Shown: positions 52,039 through 63,589, counted from the first letter of the stretch. The stretch: 64,000 nucleotides of DNA from Magicicada septendecula (GCA_034769895.1 CM068367.1:707080885-707144884); one strand, 5' to 3'. A program made the numbers and translations. The notes: generated by a model not told the origin, from the sequence alone.

Positions 52039-52084
52039 GAAATTAGTAACACCATGTACTAATGTACATGGTGTTACTAATTTC
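52039..52084. repeat. Perfect palindrome, 21-bp arms, 4-base loop
   Basis: Left arm 52039-52059 (gaaattagtaac ... atgtac) is the exact reverse complement of 52064-52084; the loop is taat. Pairing ends sharply at both sides. The perfect match in a decayed neighbourhood suggests recent origin or a structural role. It lies about 250 bp before recognisable gypsy Gag. Confidence 0.9.
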
Positions 52085-52339
52085 TGAATTAGACTGAACT
52101 GAAATCAAGTGAAAATCAGTTGAATTTCTGAATTCCTTTGAATCATTAATAAATTTTACTAATTTGTTTCTTTATGTCTATTGAATGATTTCTTATTAGT
52201 TTTTAATCTTTGTGTTTTCATTATTCATTTGTAAATTCTTGGATTTTGTTGTCCATGACATGACCATTGGTTATACTAATTATATCGGATAAAACCGAAG
52301 AAACGATCGGACAAATCAGAACAGGAATGATGCCCGAAT

Positions 52340-53244
52340 GGATCGAGAGGAACAAAGTAATCAAGTTCGAATAATGGCAATATGCCAGGAAAATAATGAT
52401 CAATTGGACAGTATAAAAAGCAACATAACCAGTAAATTCACCGATTTCAATGATACAATAGAACCAGTTTAATAATCAGGGAGAGAAACTAGAAAATTTA
52501 CAACATATACAAACCAACCTACAAGGGGAGATAGATAGAATAGGTATAAGATCAACATGTAACGCTCAACATACTATCCAAGATAGTAGAGAAAGTGTAA
52601 ACTTTTGAGACTATCGAAGGAACCCACTAGAATTTTTAGGAAGAGTGGACGAAATATTAAACCGGTCGAAAGAAAACCGATGGAATATGATCAAAGGTAC
52701 ACTAGATGAGTGTTTTAAAAACATCAATGGCAACTGGTGGACTGTCATTAGAAATGAAGTGTGTGATTATGAAAATTTTAAAAGGTTGTTCAAGCTGAAG
52801 TACTGGTCCGAATCGGTACAAAATATTATTCGAGACGATGTCTGTCATGGGGGGTATAACAGCATTAAAGGACCGACACCTACTGCTTATTTTTTGGGAA
52901 AAGTATGTGTGGCAAAGTATTTAGACCCGAAAATTCCAGAAGAGTGTCTGCTAACCAAGATAGCGTATCATTTTGAGGAGAAGATTATCAGTGCTCGATT
53001 AAGCGGACAAATAAAGACAATCGGAGGTATGGAAACCCTCTTAGAGAATTATGAGCAAGAATCGTATTACAGGAGGAGTAGATGGAGATCTGGAAATACA
53101 GAGGATCGGAGAAATGAACAATCCAGAGACACTCGACAAAGAGTAAACTATGTAAGGGCCAACAATAATTATTACAATAACCGTTACCAAGAAAGACGGC
53201 AAAATTTTAATAACAGAAACTATCAAAACAATTCGTATCAATGA
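52340..53244 (+). pseudogene. gag: Gypsy Gag, degenerate
   Basis: The longest open part starts at 52645 in phase with FLGRVDEIL just upstream, with an in-frame TGA at 52606-52608. Upstream remnants (EEQSNQVRIMAICQENND, about 52350) look like a polar, possibly coiled-coil Gag N-terminus. Downstream, LEFLGRVDEIL, WWTVIRNEV, YENFKRLFKLKYWSESVQ and PTAYFLGKV resemble the capsid-type core of insect gypsy Gag proteins. The tail (from about 53060) is rich in Arg, Asn and Tyr, fitting RNA binding, but no CCHC knuckle is present. It ends at a stop at 53242-53244. Assigned from position and style; no single decisive motif. Confidence 0.7.
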
Positions 53245-53393
53245 GAGGAAGTTCCGCCAAGAAGTAGGAGTGAAGAACAACCAAGATCCAGAACCAATGA
53301 GGAAGAAAGAAGGCATTCAAACGAACATCAACCCAGTGAGAATGTTGAACAATCTACTAATAATGACGGCAGTCGGGGAAACGGGTACCAGCA

Positions 53394-54278
53394 GTGAGAA
53401 GAAGTGACAGCCCGTCACTGCTAGAGACAACCGGGCACAGAATTTACCAAAGTCCTCATAATAAATTAAAGAAACCAATAATAATTATCAGAAACAATTA
53501 TTTAAAAAATTTACAGTCAGAATTACTGGAAGAAAGAGCAATTAAAGAGTCACCATTAAATAATGATATAGTTTATATACAAATCAAATTAAATGGAATA
53601 TTAGCAGAAGCTATGATTGATACGGGAGCAAATGTTTCAATTATTGACCAATTAGAGCTTGACAGGATTACAGAATTAACCACCGAAAGAATACCTACAT
53701 TACCAATTAACAACTTGACAATTATTGGTGCCACCGGGAAACAAAATAAGACAATTAGAAAACAAGTATCTCTGAATGTTACTAACAGTGGGATAGGAAT
53801 ACCTATGGGATTTTTAGTAGCCAAAGGGTTACCTTTTAGGATATTAATAGGGTGTGATATGCTACGGCGACACACTGCAGTTATAAATCTGGCCAGTGGT
53901 AAGGTTACACTGAGTACAGAAGAAGGTGAGTTATCGGCTGAGATAATTGGTTGCCAAAGTGCCCCTCAGTGTCTGAGCTCATACTATATTAGGGAGAATA
54001 ATAGGTTAACCATAGGTAAAAATACTAAAGTAACAGAGTCAGAGATGTGGCAAGGGAAGATAGAAAAGATCATGAAGTTTCAAGATAGGCAGGTCCAGGA
54101 AACAATCAGTGTAGAAGAAAAAAATCAACTTATAGAAATTTATGATAAATACAGAACGGTATTCTCGGAATCACCAGGAAAAGCTAAAAACTTCCTGTGT
54201 GAGTTAAAGTTCAAGGACAATGTCAATTTTAATAAAAGGTCTTATCCCATCACTCAGGCTTTGAAAGAAGCAGCATGA
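53394..54278 (+). pseudogene. pol: Gypsy Pol: protease and RT N-terminus
   Basis: 294 codons. The retropepsin active site DTGA lies at residues 76-79 in AEAMIDTGANVSII, and the second-half motif ILIGCDMLRRH at about 150-160. From about residue 240 the RT entry begins (IYDKYRTVFSESPGKA, YPITQALKEAA). It ends at TGA 54276-54278, after which the same frame continues for about 35 codons (EDIIERSNSPYTSPLVAIPK), so this is a nonsense mutation inside pol. Confidence 0.85.
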
Positions 54279-54382
54279 AAAGAAATCCAAAGGATGATAA
54301 TGGAAGATATAATTGAAAGAAGCAACTCCCCATATACCAGTCCATTGGTAGCTATACCAAAGAAAGATGGTCAAGTAAGATT

Positions 54383-55537
54383 ATGCCTCGAAAGCTAAAT
54401 AAGATGCTCATTAATGACCGCACATCTCCAGGTGAGATTGATGAGGTAATGAAGAAATTTTATGGATGTAAGTACATGAGTACTTGGGATGCCGTTTGCG
54501 GCTATTGGCAGATAGAATTGCACCCTAACAGTAGACAATATGTCGCTTTTATATTTGAAGGACAAAATTATCATTTCAAACGCTTGCCTTTTGGATTGGT
54601 AAATTCTGTGGCCGTGTTCATTCAATGTATGGACCAAATTCTTGGTAAAGACGTTTTAGATTTCACAACAGTATATGTCGATGACATATTGATCACTTCA
54701 TGTACTTGGAAGGAGCATTGTAATAGAGTGGAAACAGTATTAAGTAAGCTACTACAAAATAATATAACATTGAAATTAGACAAATCGAAATTTATCACAC
54801 ACGAATTACCATTTTTAGGATTTATTCTGTCTGCTACTGGGATAACACCATCACTCGAAAAAGTAAAAGCTATACAGGATTTTCCGAAACCGAAGAATTT
54901 AAAACAATTACAATCTTTTTTGGGAATATGCAACTATTACCGGAAATTTCAACATGGTTATTCAGAAGTGACAGCAAATTTTCAACATTTACTATCCAAG
55001 AAAAACAAATGGAAGTGGGAAGAAAATGAAGACAACAATTTTAAATTAATAAAGGATAAATTCTTAAATATCATAATGCTACATCACCCAAATTTCAATA
55101 AACGTTTTTTTATCAATTGTGATGCCAGCAATATTATATCAGGAAGTGAATTATATCAGGAAGATGAGGAAGGCAATCATTGGGTAATCAGCTTTGCAAG
55201 CAGGGTACTGAGTAGTTGTGAGCGAAATTATACAGTGACTGAAAAGGAACTTCTGAGTGTTGTGTTTTCTTGTTTAAAATTCCGTACATTTATATTGGGC
55301 TACCCAGTAACTATAAGGACCGACCATAGGTCAATATCACTTTTAAAAAACTGTAAGCTTAACCACGGTAGGCTCACCAGATTGGGGTTGATACTCCAAG
55401 AATACAATTTAAATTGGGAATATATCCCGGGAAAAAAGAATATCATAGCAGACAGCCTGTCACGAGTGAACCTAGAAAAGGGAACATTCGAAGTAGAGCA
55501 GGAGAGTATTGGTAAAATATATTACATTATTAAATAG
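54383..55537 (+). pseudogene. pol: Gypsy Pol: reverse transcriptase and RNase H
   Basis: 384 codons in a different phase from the protease frame: a shift lies near 54385, at the VRLCL/RKLNK junction. RT shows WDAVCGYWQIEL (first catalytic Asp at 36), FKRLPFGLVNS, and the YVDD box at 98-101. Connection motif FLGFILS and YRKF follow. RNase H shows NCDASN (Asp 247), TEKELLSVV (Glu 289), RTDHRSI (Asp 314) and ADSLSR (Asp 357), all key acids intact. Ends with TAA 55535-55537, before integrase; with further in-phase loss, pol is broken here too. Start at 54383 is only the first ATG of the open piece. Confidence 0.9.
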
Positions 55538-55702
55538 AAGAAAGAGTTACAGGAAATAATCAATAGATTAAAAGCCGATCAAAGAACGGACCCCAAATTA
55601 ATTAAAATTAGAGACAGGATACTACAAAATGACCCTATAATAACAACATTTTTCTGTGTTCATGAAGAAATACTTTTTATTTGTCCAACAATTAAGGATC
55701 AG

Positions 55703-56140
55703 GTGTGGAGGATGTATGTACCCGAAGTAACTGAAGTAGCCATAATAAAGGACTACCATGAAAGATATGGTCATATGGGACCCCTCAATGTTATTAAAGT
55801 GTTATCAGAACATTGTTACATAAAAGCAATCAATAAGCGAGTGAGATTAGTACTAAGAAATTGCAAAATATGCCAATTAGTAAAAATAAATAATGAAAAA
55901 AGAACAGGAGCTATGATTACAATAACATCCAACCGCAAACTTGAGAAAACATTCCTAGACATATGTGGCCCTTTTCCCAGAAGTGGAGGGAGACATAGAT
56001 TTAAATATATAATAATTATTTTTGATCATTATACCAAGTATATAAAACTCTACCCCATCAGTAGAGCCACCACAAAGAAAATTTTAGAAGTTATTATTCA
56101 GAAGTACCTGCTAGAAGTGGGAAATCAGAAGCCATTGTAA
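55703..56140 (+). pseudogene. pol: Gypsy integrase: zinc-binding and core N-part
   Basis: 145 codons. HERYGHMG and NCKICQ give the HHCC zinc finger typical of Ty3/gypsy integrase. The first core Asp is in FLDICGPFP. The core then continues KYIIIIFDHYTKYIKLYP. The frame is lost near 56130: the second Asp motif (TDHGTQF, about 56143) is read in another phase, and a TAG and further shift follow near 56233. Confidence 0.85.
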
Positions 56141-56254
56141 CTGATCATGGGACCCAGTTTCGAGGAAAGAAGTGGAAGAAGGAATTGCTGAAATGTGATA
56201 TGAGAACATATAAAACATCGGTATATCATCCGTAGAAATCCTGCAGAACGTGTC

Positions 56255-56776
56255 TTGAGGGAAGTTGGGAGAATTTTACGGACCTATTGTCACCATGAAT
56301 ATAGTGAGTGGAGCCAGTACCTTGAACCAGCTGAAACCTTCCTTAACTGGGCATACCATGAAACTACTGGGACCAGTCCTTATCAAGTGATGTTTGAAAA
56401 ACCACCACCACGAGAAATCATATCATTAGTGAATTTTCCTCCAGGAGAGAGAGTAGGGTATAATAAAATAGAAATGCATAATAGGTTGTTGCATAAAGCT
56501 GAACTTTTGTATAAAAAGGAAACCGGTAAGAAGAAAAGAATTAACTCATATAAAGTAGGGGATAAAGTACTAATAAAAAATAGACAGCTACCCAGTTCTA
56601 TAGAGGGTATAGCGAGGAAATTACTTTTACTTTATACTGGGCCATACCTAGTAACCCAAGTGAAGGGAAATAATACATATGAAATAAAGTCAATTACTAA
56701 TAACAAAATAAAAGGTGTATATAACCAAACAGAAATGAAAATACAGTATATTATGAAGAATGATAAAAGAAGATGA
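56255..56776 (+). pseudogene. pol: Gypsy integrase: C-terminal part with GPY/F module
   Basis: 173 codons starting inside the core just after the third acidic region (REVGRILRTY). WAYHETTGTSPYQVMFEK is the usual core end. YKVGDKVLIKNR and LYTGPYLVTQVKGNNTYEI form the GPY/F module seen in many Ty3/gypsy integrases. It ends at the natural position, TGA 56774-56776, with no chromodomain and no envelope after it. Confidence 0.85.
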
Positions 56777-56806
56777 AGTATTAGGAATTAAACAATTAAT
56801 TTTAAT

Positions 56807-57251
56807 TTTTAACTCCTAAAGGCAATGCCTTGTCGCTGTACCCACGTCACTCAATCCCTTGCGATATTCTTCATTTCTCCATAGGACCCACTGTTCACGA
56901 CACTCATTGTGCTGCGGGAGTATGCAGTTCTTGGTCTTCCTTTGGGCTTCTTCCCCACTACTTTGCCCTCAAAGATGTTAGTTAAAAAAGCACTATGTCT
57001 GATCACATGCCCTATCAACTTAATCTTCCTCACCTCTATACTCCTAAGCAGTGCTCTATTCTCATTTATTTCCTCTAAGATCTGTTCATTCGTCTTCCTA
57101 TCTGTCCAACTAGTTTTTGTCATTCTCCGCCAAATCCACATCTCCATTGCCTGAAGTCTGTCACTCTCCACCTTCCCTAAGGTCCACGATTCACACCCGT
57201 AAGTTAAAACACTCCATACAAATACCTTAACAAACTTTTTCCTTGTTTCAA
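56807..57251 (-). mobile_element. 5'-truncated non-LTR retrotransposon tail
   Basis: On the minus strand the frame reads VFVWSVLTYGCESWTLGK, MEMWIWRRMTKTSWTDRKTN, RKIKLIGHVIRH and GKKPKGRPRTAY: the conserved C-terminus of ORF2 in insect non-LTR elements (endonuclease-RT proteins). Only the last ~130 codons and a short 3' tail are present, as expected of 5' truncation. It is flanked by identical taattttaat at 56797-56806 and 57252-57261, a candidate target-site duplication (AT-rich, so chance is possible). The open frame continues beyond 57251 into gypsy DNA by accident. Confidence 0.85.
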
Positions 57252-57301
57252 TAATTTTAATAATGAAATAAAAATAAATCTGTTCTAGTGGGGGAGCTTT
57301 A

Positions 57302-58900
57302 TGTAACATTACATAACCCATGCTCAGTACTGATAAGAAATAAAGAAGTATTTGTATAATCATAAGAATAAAAAGATAGTAGTTACCCATTCCAAAAGTC
57401 AGAAATGAGGGATTAAGTATCATGCTATGAAAACATTTGTACCATAAAACACTGAAACAATTAAAAACAATGTACTAAGTGTTATCATAAAAGTGCGGTG
57501 TGTACAAAGTGCAACATAGTATGATATGTGTAAATGTTAAAAACTTAAAAGGACATCAATCACAAATAAGTGAAGATGCAGTACTATGTTAATATACTAT
57601 AAGTTTAATAATAAGTTGTTGTAGTTTTGTGTTATTAGGCCACAAAGGCAATATCAATGTAATTAAAATATTATTTTTGTTTATGTTTAAGGAATCTAGG
57701 GTTATATAAGAAATTAATAACGGCTAATTAATATAAAATAATGAGATGCTAGAAAACAAAATAGTGCAGAGTAATAATACATTAACAGAAATATAAGTCA
57801 GAAATAAACCAAGTTAAAAATCATTAAATTATAAAATACAAGTAGCTAAGCTTATGTAAAGATGTGAAAAAAAACCTTATATAAATTAAATTTAATTATA
57901 GCTAAAAATTGTAAAGGAGTATTTTTCTTAAAAGAAGGGAAGAAATAATAATAATTAATACTAGCCTATTTACTAAAACTGTACCTAGGTTAGCCAATAA
58001 AAAAATCATCAAATTCTTGGTTACTAAGAGTAACTAATCAACTAGAATTATTAATTGTTAAATGGTATTCCAAGTGAGTAGATGAAAAAGAAATAATGTC
58101 CAGTAAATTTTAAAAATTTAATAACTACGATTCAGAAAACCACCTTCTAAATTAATGAAACGATTCAGAACGAGCCACTGCATCTGAGACATCCATAGAA
58201 CCACAATGATTAATGCCAGAAAATAAATGAAAACAGAAAATTCATCGAACCATCTCTTGGCCTAGAAATTCAGAACTGTAACTTTCTTGGGTGAGATCGC
58301 CTCCTTTAATAAACTAAAAAATTACACATCACCAACAAGTAACGAACACTAGAAACAGTACCACATCTTTCAATTTATAAGAAATCATAGTGTGAACATT
58401 ATAAACTTTATTAATTAACCAAAAATAGTATAAACATTGATTCATCAGGAATCGGCAGCCATCTTTCTTTCTTCGCTTTCTGTGGGAATATGTAGTCTGT
58501 GCTCTGGCATTTAAAAAACGAACTTGTTGAATCTAACTTTAAGAAAACAAATTTTTATTATTGTAAAGTATGATACGAGTAACTAAACATTTCTGACTTT
58601 CTTATAGTTCAAAGAATCCTCAAAATAACCCTGAGATAAATAATATATTAATTGTAATAGTAATTGTAACTGAATACATCTGTTGTGTTATATGAAAAAA
58701 CTAATATCGAAAAAATGTTGTGATTTCGAAAATAATCGATTGTAAACTCATGATTTGGAGACAATAATTTCCAGAAAAATTAAACTAAATTCAATAAATA
58801 AATACCTTTATTTTAGGTAATTGACTGTGTATTATTTCTGGTAGATAGCAGTTTTGTTACAGGAAAGAGGTTAATAGCAGAGAAGAGGAAGAAAATTACA
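57302..58900 (+). repeat. Candidate LTR of the gypsy element
   Basis: It begins tgtaacattaca right after a gtgggggagc purine-rich tract (57288-57297) and ends aaattaca at 58900, giving TG...CA ends and about 1.6 kb. It is A-rich on the + strand like the array, contains aataaataaa near 58793, and shows local similarity to the array unit's 391-505 and 917-946. The other LTR was not found, so the call rests on end structure only. Confidence 0.4.
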
Positions 58901-59034
58901 GGTAGCTCCGACATCAGAAATTATGAAGTAGCTACTATGAATAACATAACCTGGAATAGGTTCGTAAATAGAAAAAAGCTGATGCAAAGCGCGAAAAAAT
59001 TAAACGATTAAATCGTATACAAAGAGAGGAATTC

Positions 59035-59037
<3 letters not shown>
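58901..59037. other. Interval between candidate LTR and TC repeat
   Basis: Starts ggtagctccgac directly after the LTR end. It might be a primer-binding site and internal region of a second copy, or plain flank. No coding capacity seen. Confidence 0.3.

Positions 59038-59102
<65 letters not shown>
59038..59102 (+). repeat. (CT)n microsatellite, about 65 bp
   Basis: An uninterrupted CT/TC run of about 32 dinucleotides; on the other strand (GA)n, which produces a meaningless Arg-Glu frame. The purity indicates a young, probably variable locus. Confidence 0.98.
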
Positions 59103-59104
<2 letters not shown>

Positions 59105-59324
59105 TCCCATTTTCAAACAACGGCACCGATATAATACCTAATAAAGAAAACTGTGGTCAGTATTTTCATAATCACACACTCTCGATTAAAAGTAAATAAC
59201 ACTGTCAGAATACAAACATTGTAACTATTACAGGCGTTCGTAGAAGAGACGAAAGTACACTCGCGAAACGTTACAATATATATATTACATTTAATATTTA
59301 TAATGAATTTACCTCAAGATATAC
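59103..59324. other. Gene-free interval
   Basis: Nothing recognisable between the CT repeat and the Penelope-like fragment. Confidence 0.4.
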
Positions 59325-59735
59325 CTTTTTTTCCTTATTAGGAACATGTTTTGGGTACCATCTTGTACCCATCCTCAGCTTCTGGTTTTTGTGTCTGGTG
59401 AAGTACATATATGTTGGTTGACTATTATTATTGTGGCTTCGTGTTGGCTTCTGGTATTTCAGATTGGTTTTATTGTGTATGATTGTGGTGTATGTGTTAG
59501 TTTTTTGTGTATTTTCGATGTTGAGTGCTTTGAATATTGTGGTTATTTGATACATATAGCCCAACATCTACATATCTTATCCATATGCCATTTGGATCAT
59601 ATGATTTTATAATATTTTGTATTTTGTTGTCTATGTGTTGTAGGAATATTTCTGCTTGTTAAATAGCGAATAGAATGCTGCCATTTTATGTTGTGGTGGG
59701 TGGTCAGAATGGTTAGGTATAATGATGTTAGGATA
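59325..59735 (-). mobile_element. Penelope-like element fragment (3' part)
   Basis: On the minus strand 59735-59660 reads NIIIPNHSDHPPQHKMAAF, the same reading as the fragment at 63.7 kb and typical of Penelope-like RT between palm and thumb. It then jumps, by deletion, into 3' non-coding sequence that ends with a hammerhead-like fold at 59341-59380. Later frames are broken by stops. DNA identity with 63688-63744 (inverted) is close to complete over about 50 bp. Confidence 0.65.
59341..59380 (-). ncRNA. Degenerate hammerhead-ribozyme-like motif of the Penelope element
   Basis: Minus strand: CTGAGGA (59378-59372) fits the CUGANGA core. A perfect 6-bp helix II, gggtac/gtaccc with a 6-base loop (59370-59353), follows; then AAAA where the core expects GAAA, then a self-complementary acatgt. 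Penelope-like elements are known to carry minimal type I hammerheads. The G of GAAA, needed for catalysis, is replaced and helix I is not evident, so it is probably inactive. Confidence 0.45.
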
Positions 59736-60005
59736 CCTACATGTCTACAGAAAATTTATTCATTTTACTCTTAATCACAGTTATGTCATATTTTTTTATA
59801 TTTCACAATTTCACTTAAATTATGATGGTATTTCTTAAATATTTACTCTTAACATCGTAATAATAAGACATGGAATTAAAAAGTAAGCAGTGTTTTTGAC
59901 ATTGATTATTTTTAATACATTACGGAATTACAGTAAGTTCAGTGAAAAGCATTTAACCAAACCTGATAAGTAAAAATGTATCTTACCTTATATAATGAAC
60001 GGTTT

Positions 60006-62647
60006 TCATCTGGCTTGACTGTGAGTAAAATCATTGATTATTTCATCAAAACTTAGCCTGTTAGTTATATCTGACTCAATACACAGAACTGCTGCACTTA
60101 CAAGTCGCTCTTGTCTTTGGCTTGACCGCATGTAGTTGTTCACTCTTCTTAAAACAGAAAACGATCTTTCAGCTGAACAGTTGGTTGCAGCTGTGCAGTT
60201 ATAAATTTTCAGCGCAACACAGATATTAGGATAAACTTCTTGTAAATTTCTTTCAATTAACATTTTATTCAAACTTGGCAAAGTCCAGGGTTTTTCTACT
60301 TTTTCACCTTTCTTGTTTAGCCCTTCACGTTTAATATTTTTTATGAAACCTTTAAGAAGGATACGCTCATTTATTAGACTATCCTCCAAATCCGTATTGT
60401 ACAGTTCATACAGTTCTTTTGCTGAATTCATTATACTAGTAGGTTCAAGATTTGTAAATTTGGAAATAAAATCAAATCTAGACGCAAAATATGTGTACAC
60501 AGATATTCTTTTTTCCAAATCCTCCTTCAATGTGTCAATTACAGCAAAAAAACTTGGCTTAAGCTTTTTTTCATTTAAGTGTATTTCTTTTGATCCTTTA
60601 TCTTCATGTGTAGATAAATTATCACCCTCCTCTTCACTCGTGTCAGAGTCAGACTGATCAAAAAATCGTTTCTTTTTTCTCTTCCTCTTAGGTGAGGTCA
60701 TATTAAGTTCTGATGATGTTTTATTTAGTGTTAGTGTCATTGTCTCATTTATCTTTTTTACAGCTTGGGATTTGTATTCATGATACAGTTCCCTAATTTC
60801 TTCAAGATAACCAATCAACGATTTATAAAGTTCCTTGGCAGCAGAGACATCCAAATCTTCTGCTTGTAGCTTTTCCATTGTCTTCCCAAACTGTTGGAAT
60901 ATGGCACCCCAAAGGCTAGACATAAATGCTGTGTCAATATGAGTTAACTGCTTAAGTAAACCTTTAGCTTTGTTTCGGTCCAAACCTTTTTGGGTGACAT
61001 CTTTGGAAAATGACTTAAGAGCATTGAATATAGCTGTCCCATCTAAATTTAGACTTTTACACGCTTCTTCTCATGCACTCCAACGAGTCTGACTTAATGA
61101 TTTCAATGTTGAGCTTTTTGGACCAAAATATGATAAAAGCAAATTCCATCTCTGTGTCGAACTAGAAAAAAAATTAAAAATACTCTGCAAGAAGTCAAAA
61201 AATGTTACAGACTCCCGACAACACTCTGCTACTCGAGAACCACTCAAATTTGCTGAATGGGCAGCACAGGGAATATAGAAAACTAGTGGATTGATTGCCT
61301 TGATTCTGGCTTGCAAACCAGAATATATACCTGACATGTTTGAACAATTGTCATAAGTTTGACCCCTACAATCAGATATCTCTAGATTAATACTTTTTAA
61401 AATCTCCAATACTGCGTCTGCAAGGTTTTCACCTGTGTGCCCAGGATTTTTGAAGAAGGTTAAAAATCTCTCAAGTGCCTCCCCTATCTCATTTACATAA
61501 CGAACAATGAAGGTTAATTGGTCGTTATGAGTAATGTCTGGAGATGAGTCAACTATTACTGAATAATATTTACACAACTGGACCTCTTCAACAATCTTAG
61601 AGACTACTTTCTCTCCCATAATTTTAATAAGGTCATCACAAATTACTGGACTCAAATATGACGTCCTTCCACTACCTGGATTTCCATAACGTGAAATGTG
61701 AGCAGATAGAAAGGAGTCATACTCAGCTATTAATTCAAGGCACATCATAAAATTGCCATTATGCTCTGACCCAAACACTTCGTTATCTCCTCGGAATGCT
61801 AGTCCTTCAGAAGATAATTTTTTTAAGACAGAAATTACCCTCTGTAGTACATTCCTCCAATACTGGACCTCTTGCTCAAAAACAGTTACTAACTTTTTGT
61901 CAATTCTAGATAATTCATTTGTTTGGGTTTTAAATGTAATTGCACAATCTCTGTGAGAGGATGAGTTTTCATGTTCGGAGATACGTTGTACAGCGTGAAT
62001 CCAATCATTAAACCCTGATTTTGAAGCAAACCCAACCCAGATAGGCCTCCAAAAAGCATACAAGGAGCACAATACAGAGACCCCTGACTTGGTGAATAAA
62101 CTAAATATTCTCGTTTTACAACATTCTCATTCAAAAGCTTTCTTTTAAATAAACTATCAGTACAGTACCTCTTTCTACCATCATGATATAGATGAACTGA
62201 CTTTGAAAAATCAGAATCGTCATTTTGTTTTATACCCTGTTTAATTAAGAAATCAATGGTTTCGTCAGTAATGACACACTGATATGGATCATTGTCTGGC
62301 AAACAAATTATACTGTCATTATTTTTGTCTAGACCAGGAGATGCCGATGTTGAGGGTTCTGGATGAATCTCATTATTTTCATCAGAAGTGCTAGAACCTT
62401 GGTTGGTTGTTTTGCATTCATTACCAGTACCACCAGTATTACTATTACTTACATGAATTTTTGGTTCTTCAGAAATTTTGTTTTCAGTTTTTTCATAACT
62501 AAAAAACGATTCTAATTTTCTTACTTTTTTAAGGGTGTCATCTTCTTTTTGTTTCTTTTCTTCTGCCTTCCGTCTATATGCCGCCCCACTTAGTATTTTT
62601 CCTCCGTCCATTTCAATTTTATACTTAAATATCGATTTGCAATCCAA
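60006..62647 (-). pseudogene. hAT transposase with TTF-type finger, DUF4371-like core and hATC domain
   Basis: Three open pieces. 62647 to about 62030: N-terminal Lys/Glu-rich region, Ser/Thr-rich linker, then the TTF-type finger beginning at SLYCAPCMLFGG. A frameshift near 62026-62040 separates this from the finger's second half (HENSSSHRDC) in the next piece. 62072-61071: DUF4371-like catalytic part with KYYSVIVDSSPDIT (first Asp) and CRGQTYDNCSNMSG (second Asp). TGA at 61071-61073 (probably from CGA) interrupts it in phase. 60983-60006: insertion-type region with a Lys/Arg patch (KRKRKKK), then the hATC dimerisation domain with third-acid motif CSAERSFSVLRR and RLVSAAVLCIESD. Total about 870 codons, normal for this family. 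Related host genes (ZMYM1-like) exist, but the lesions and terminus indicate a transposon copy. Confidence 0.9.
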
Positions 62648-63589
62648 TAAAGAACTAAAGAAGTAAAAAATAAACTCGTACTTTTTTTCACTTCACATCA
62701 CAGTTCACAGTTTAATAAAAACGAACGTAACCTAGTTGAACAGAATAGGCAAACTGTAGCACAGAGCGACGCGCGAGCCAGACCAGAGAGGCAGCCGACA
62801 GCGCAGTGTTGCCAACAAAAACCTTCCCTACCTCATTTATACAGACTAGTAGCACTAGTAGAACAGCAGTGGAATACAAGTCATACCCCGCTTTGCGCGA
62901 CCCCACATAACACGAATTCGCTATAACGCGTTTTTTTTCTAAGAAAATATTTATTATACATATTAACAATTACATATACAGTACCAATAATATTGTATAT
63001 ATACGTATCAACATATCATCGTAAATGTAATGAATATATAAATTTTGAATGTAACAACTAAAGTTTGCGTATTTTATTTTGAAAATGATAAATAAACACA
63101 TACAGTACTGTAATTACATTACTGTATTATTTTTTAAGTAGTACGAACACGTCAGCCTACCAACACGTTTGGTGGAAACGTAAAAACAGACATCTGATTT
63201 GTACAGATAAATAAGAGGTTGCATTAGGTCAGACGTAGATCTGTAATAAGTGTCAGCCAAAACAAAACGTTTTGTAAACATACATGGCTGTGCCATTACA
63301 CATTATAAATGTTATTTGACCTTGAATACTCTCGGCGGGATTCTGACGAATGAGAAATCGTATCTCTGTGCTGGAGACCAGCGGTGACGCTGAATAGACA
63401 CAACACATTTTCACTACACACAGCAGTGGCTGACGTTTATTAACCATTTCTGAGTTCCCAATGCCACAACTCAGATTAAACTGTGCTACTGTGCACAATG
63501 TTTGTAGAAAAGGTGGACGTAGGCGTTAGTTTGCAGTGGAAATATCCTTTCATTGTGAATCTAAAAAATAAAAATCCAAAATTTTGCCA
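62648..63589. other. 5' region of the hAT element
   Basis: It contains a CpG-richer patch (62755-62815, gcgacgcgcgagcc, ggcaacac on the minus strand) that is probably the transposase promoter/5' UTR, and gaattcgctataacgcg near 62922. Short minus-strand frames of 60-85 codons here have no motifs. Confidence 0.4.

Larger units (their letters stand above)
52261..58900 (+). mobile_element. Degenerate Ty3/gypsy LTR retrotransposon
   Basis: Coding order on the + strand is Gag, aspartic protease, RT, RNase H, integrase with GPY/F module, then a purine-rich tract and a candidate LTR (57302-58900). No envelope frame was seen. Pol carries at least one nonsense codon and several frameshifts. No 5' LTR or PBS is visible before Gag, so the left end is truncated or replaced. 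A non-LTR fragment is inserted at 56807-57251. Boundaries are approximate. Confidence 0.85.

Noticed and set aside
58935-59126. Arg-Glu repeat protein
   Set aside because: Translation of a CT/GA microsatellite.
59298-59567. 89-codon minus ORF as a gene
   Set aside because: Lies in Penelope 3' sequence, out of phase with the RT remnant and covering the hammerhead-like fold; most likely non-coding.
62900-62960. Tigger/pogo-like terminal repeat (ttcgctataacgcg)
   Set aside because: Resemblance is short and no partner repeat was found inside the expected distance.
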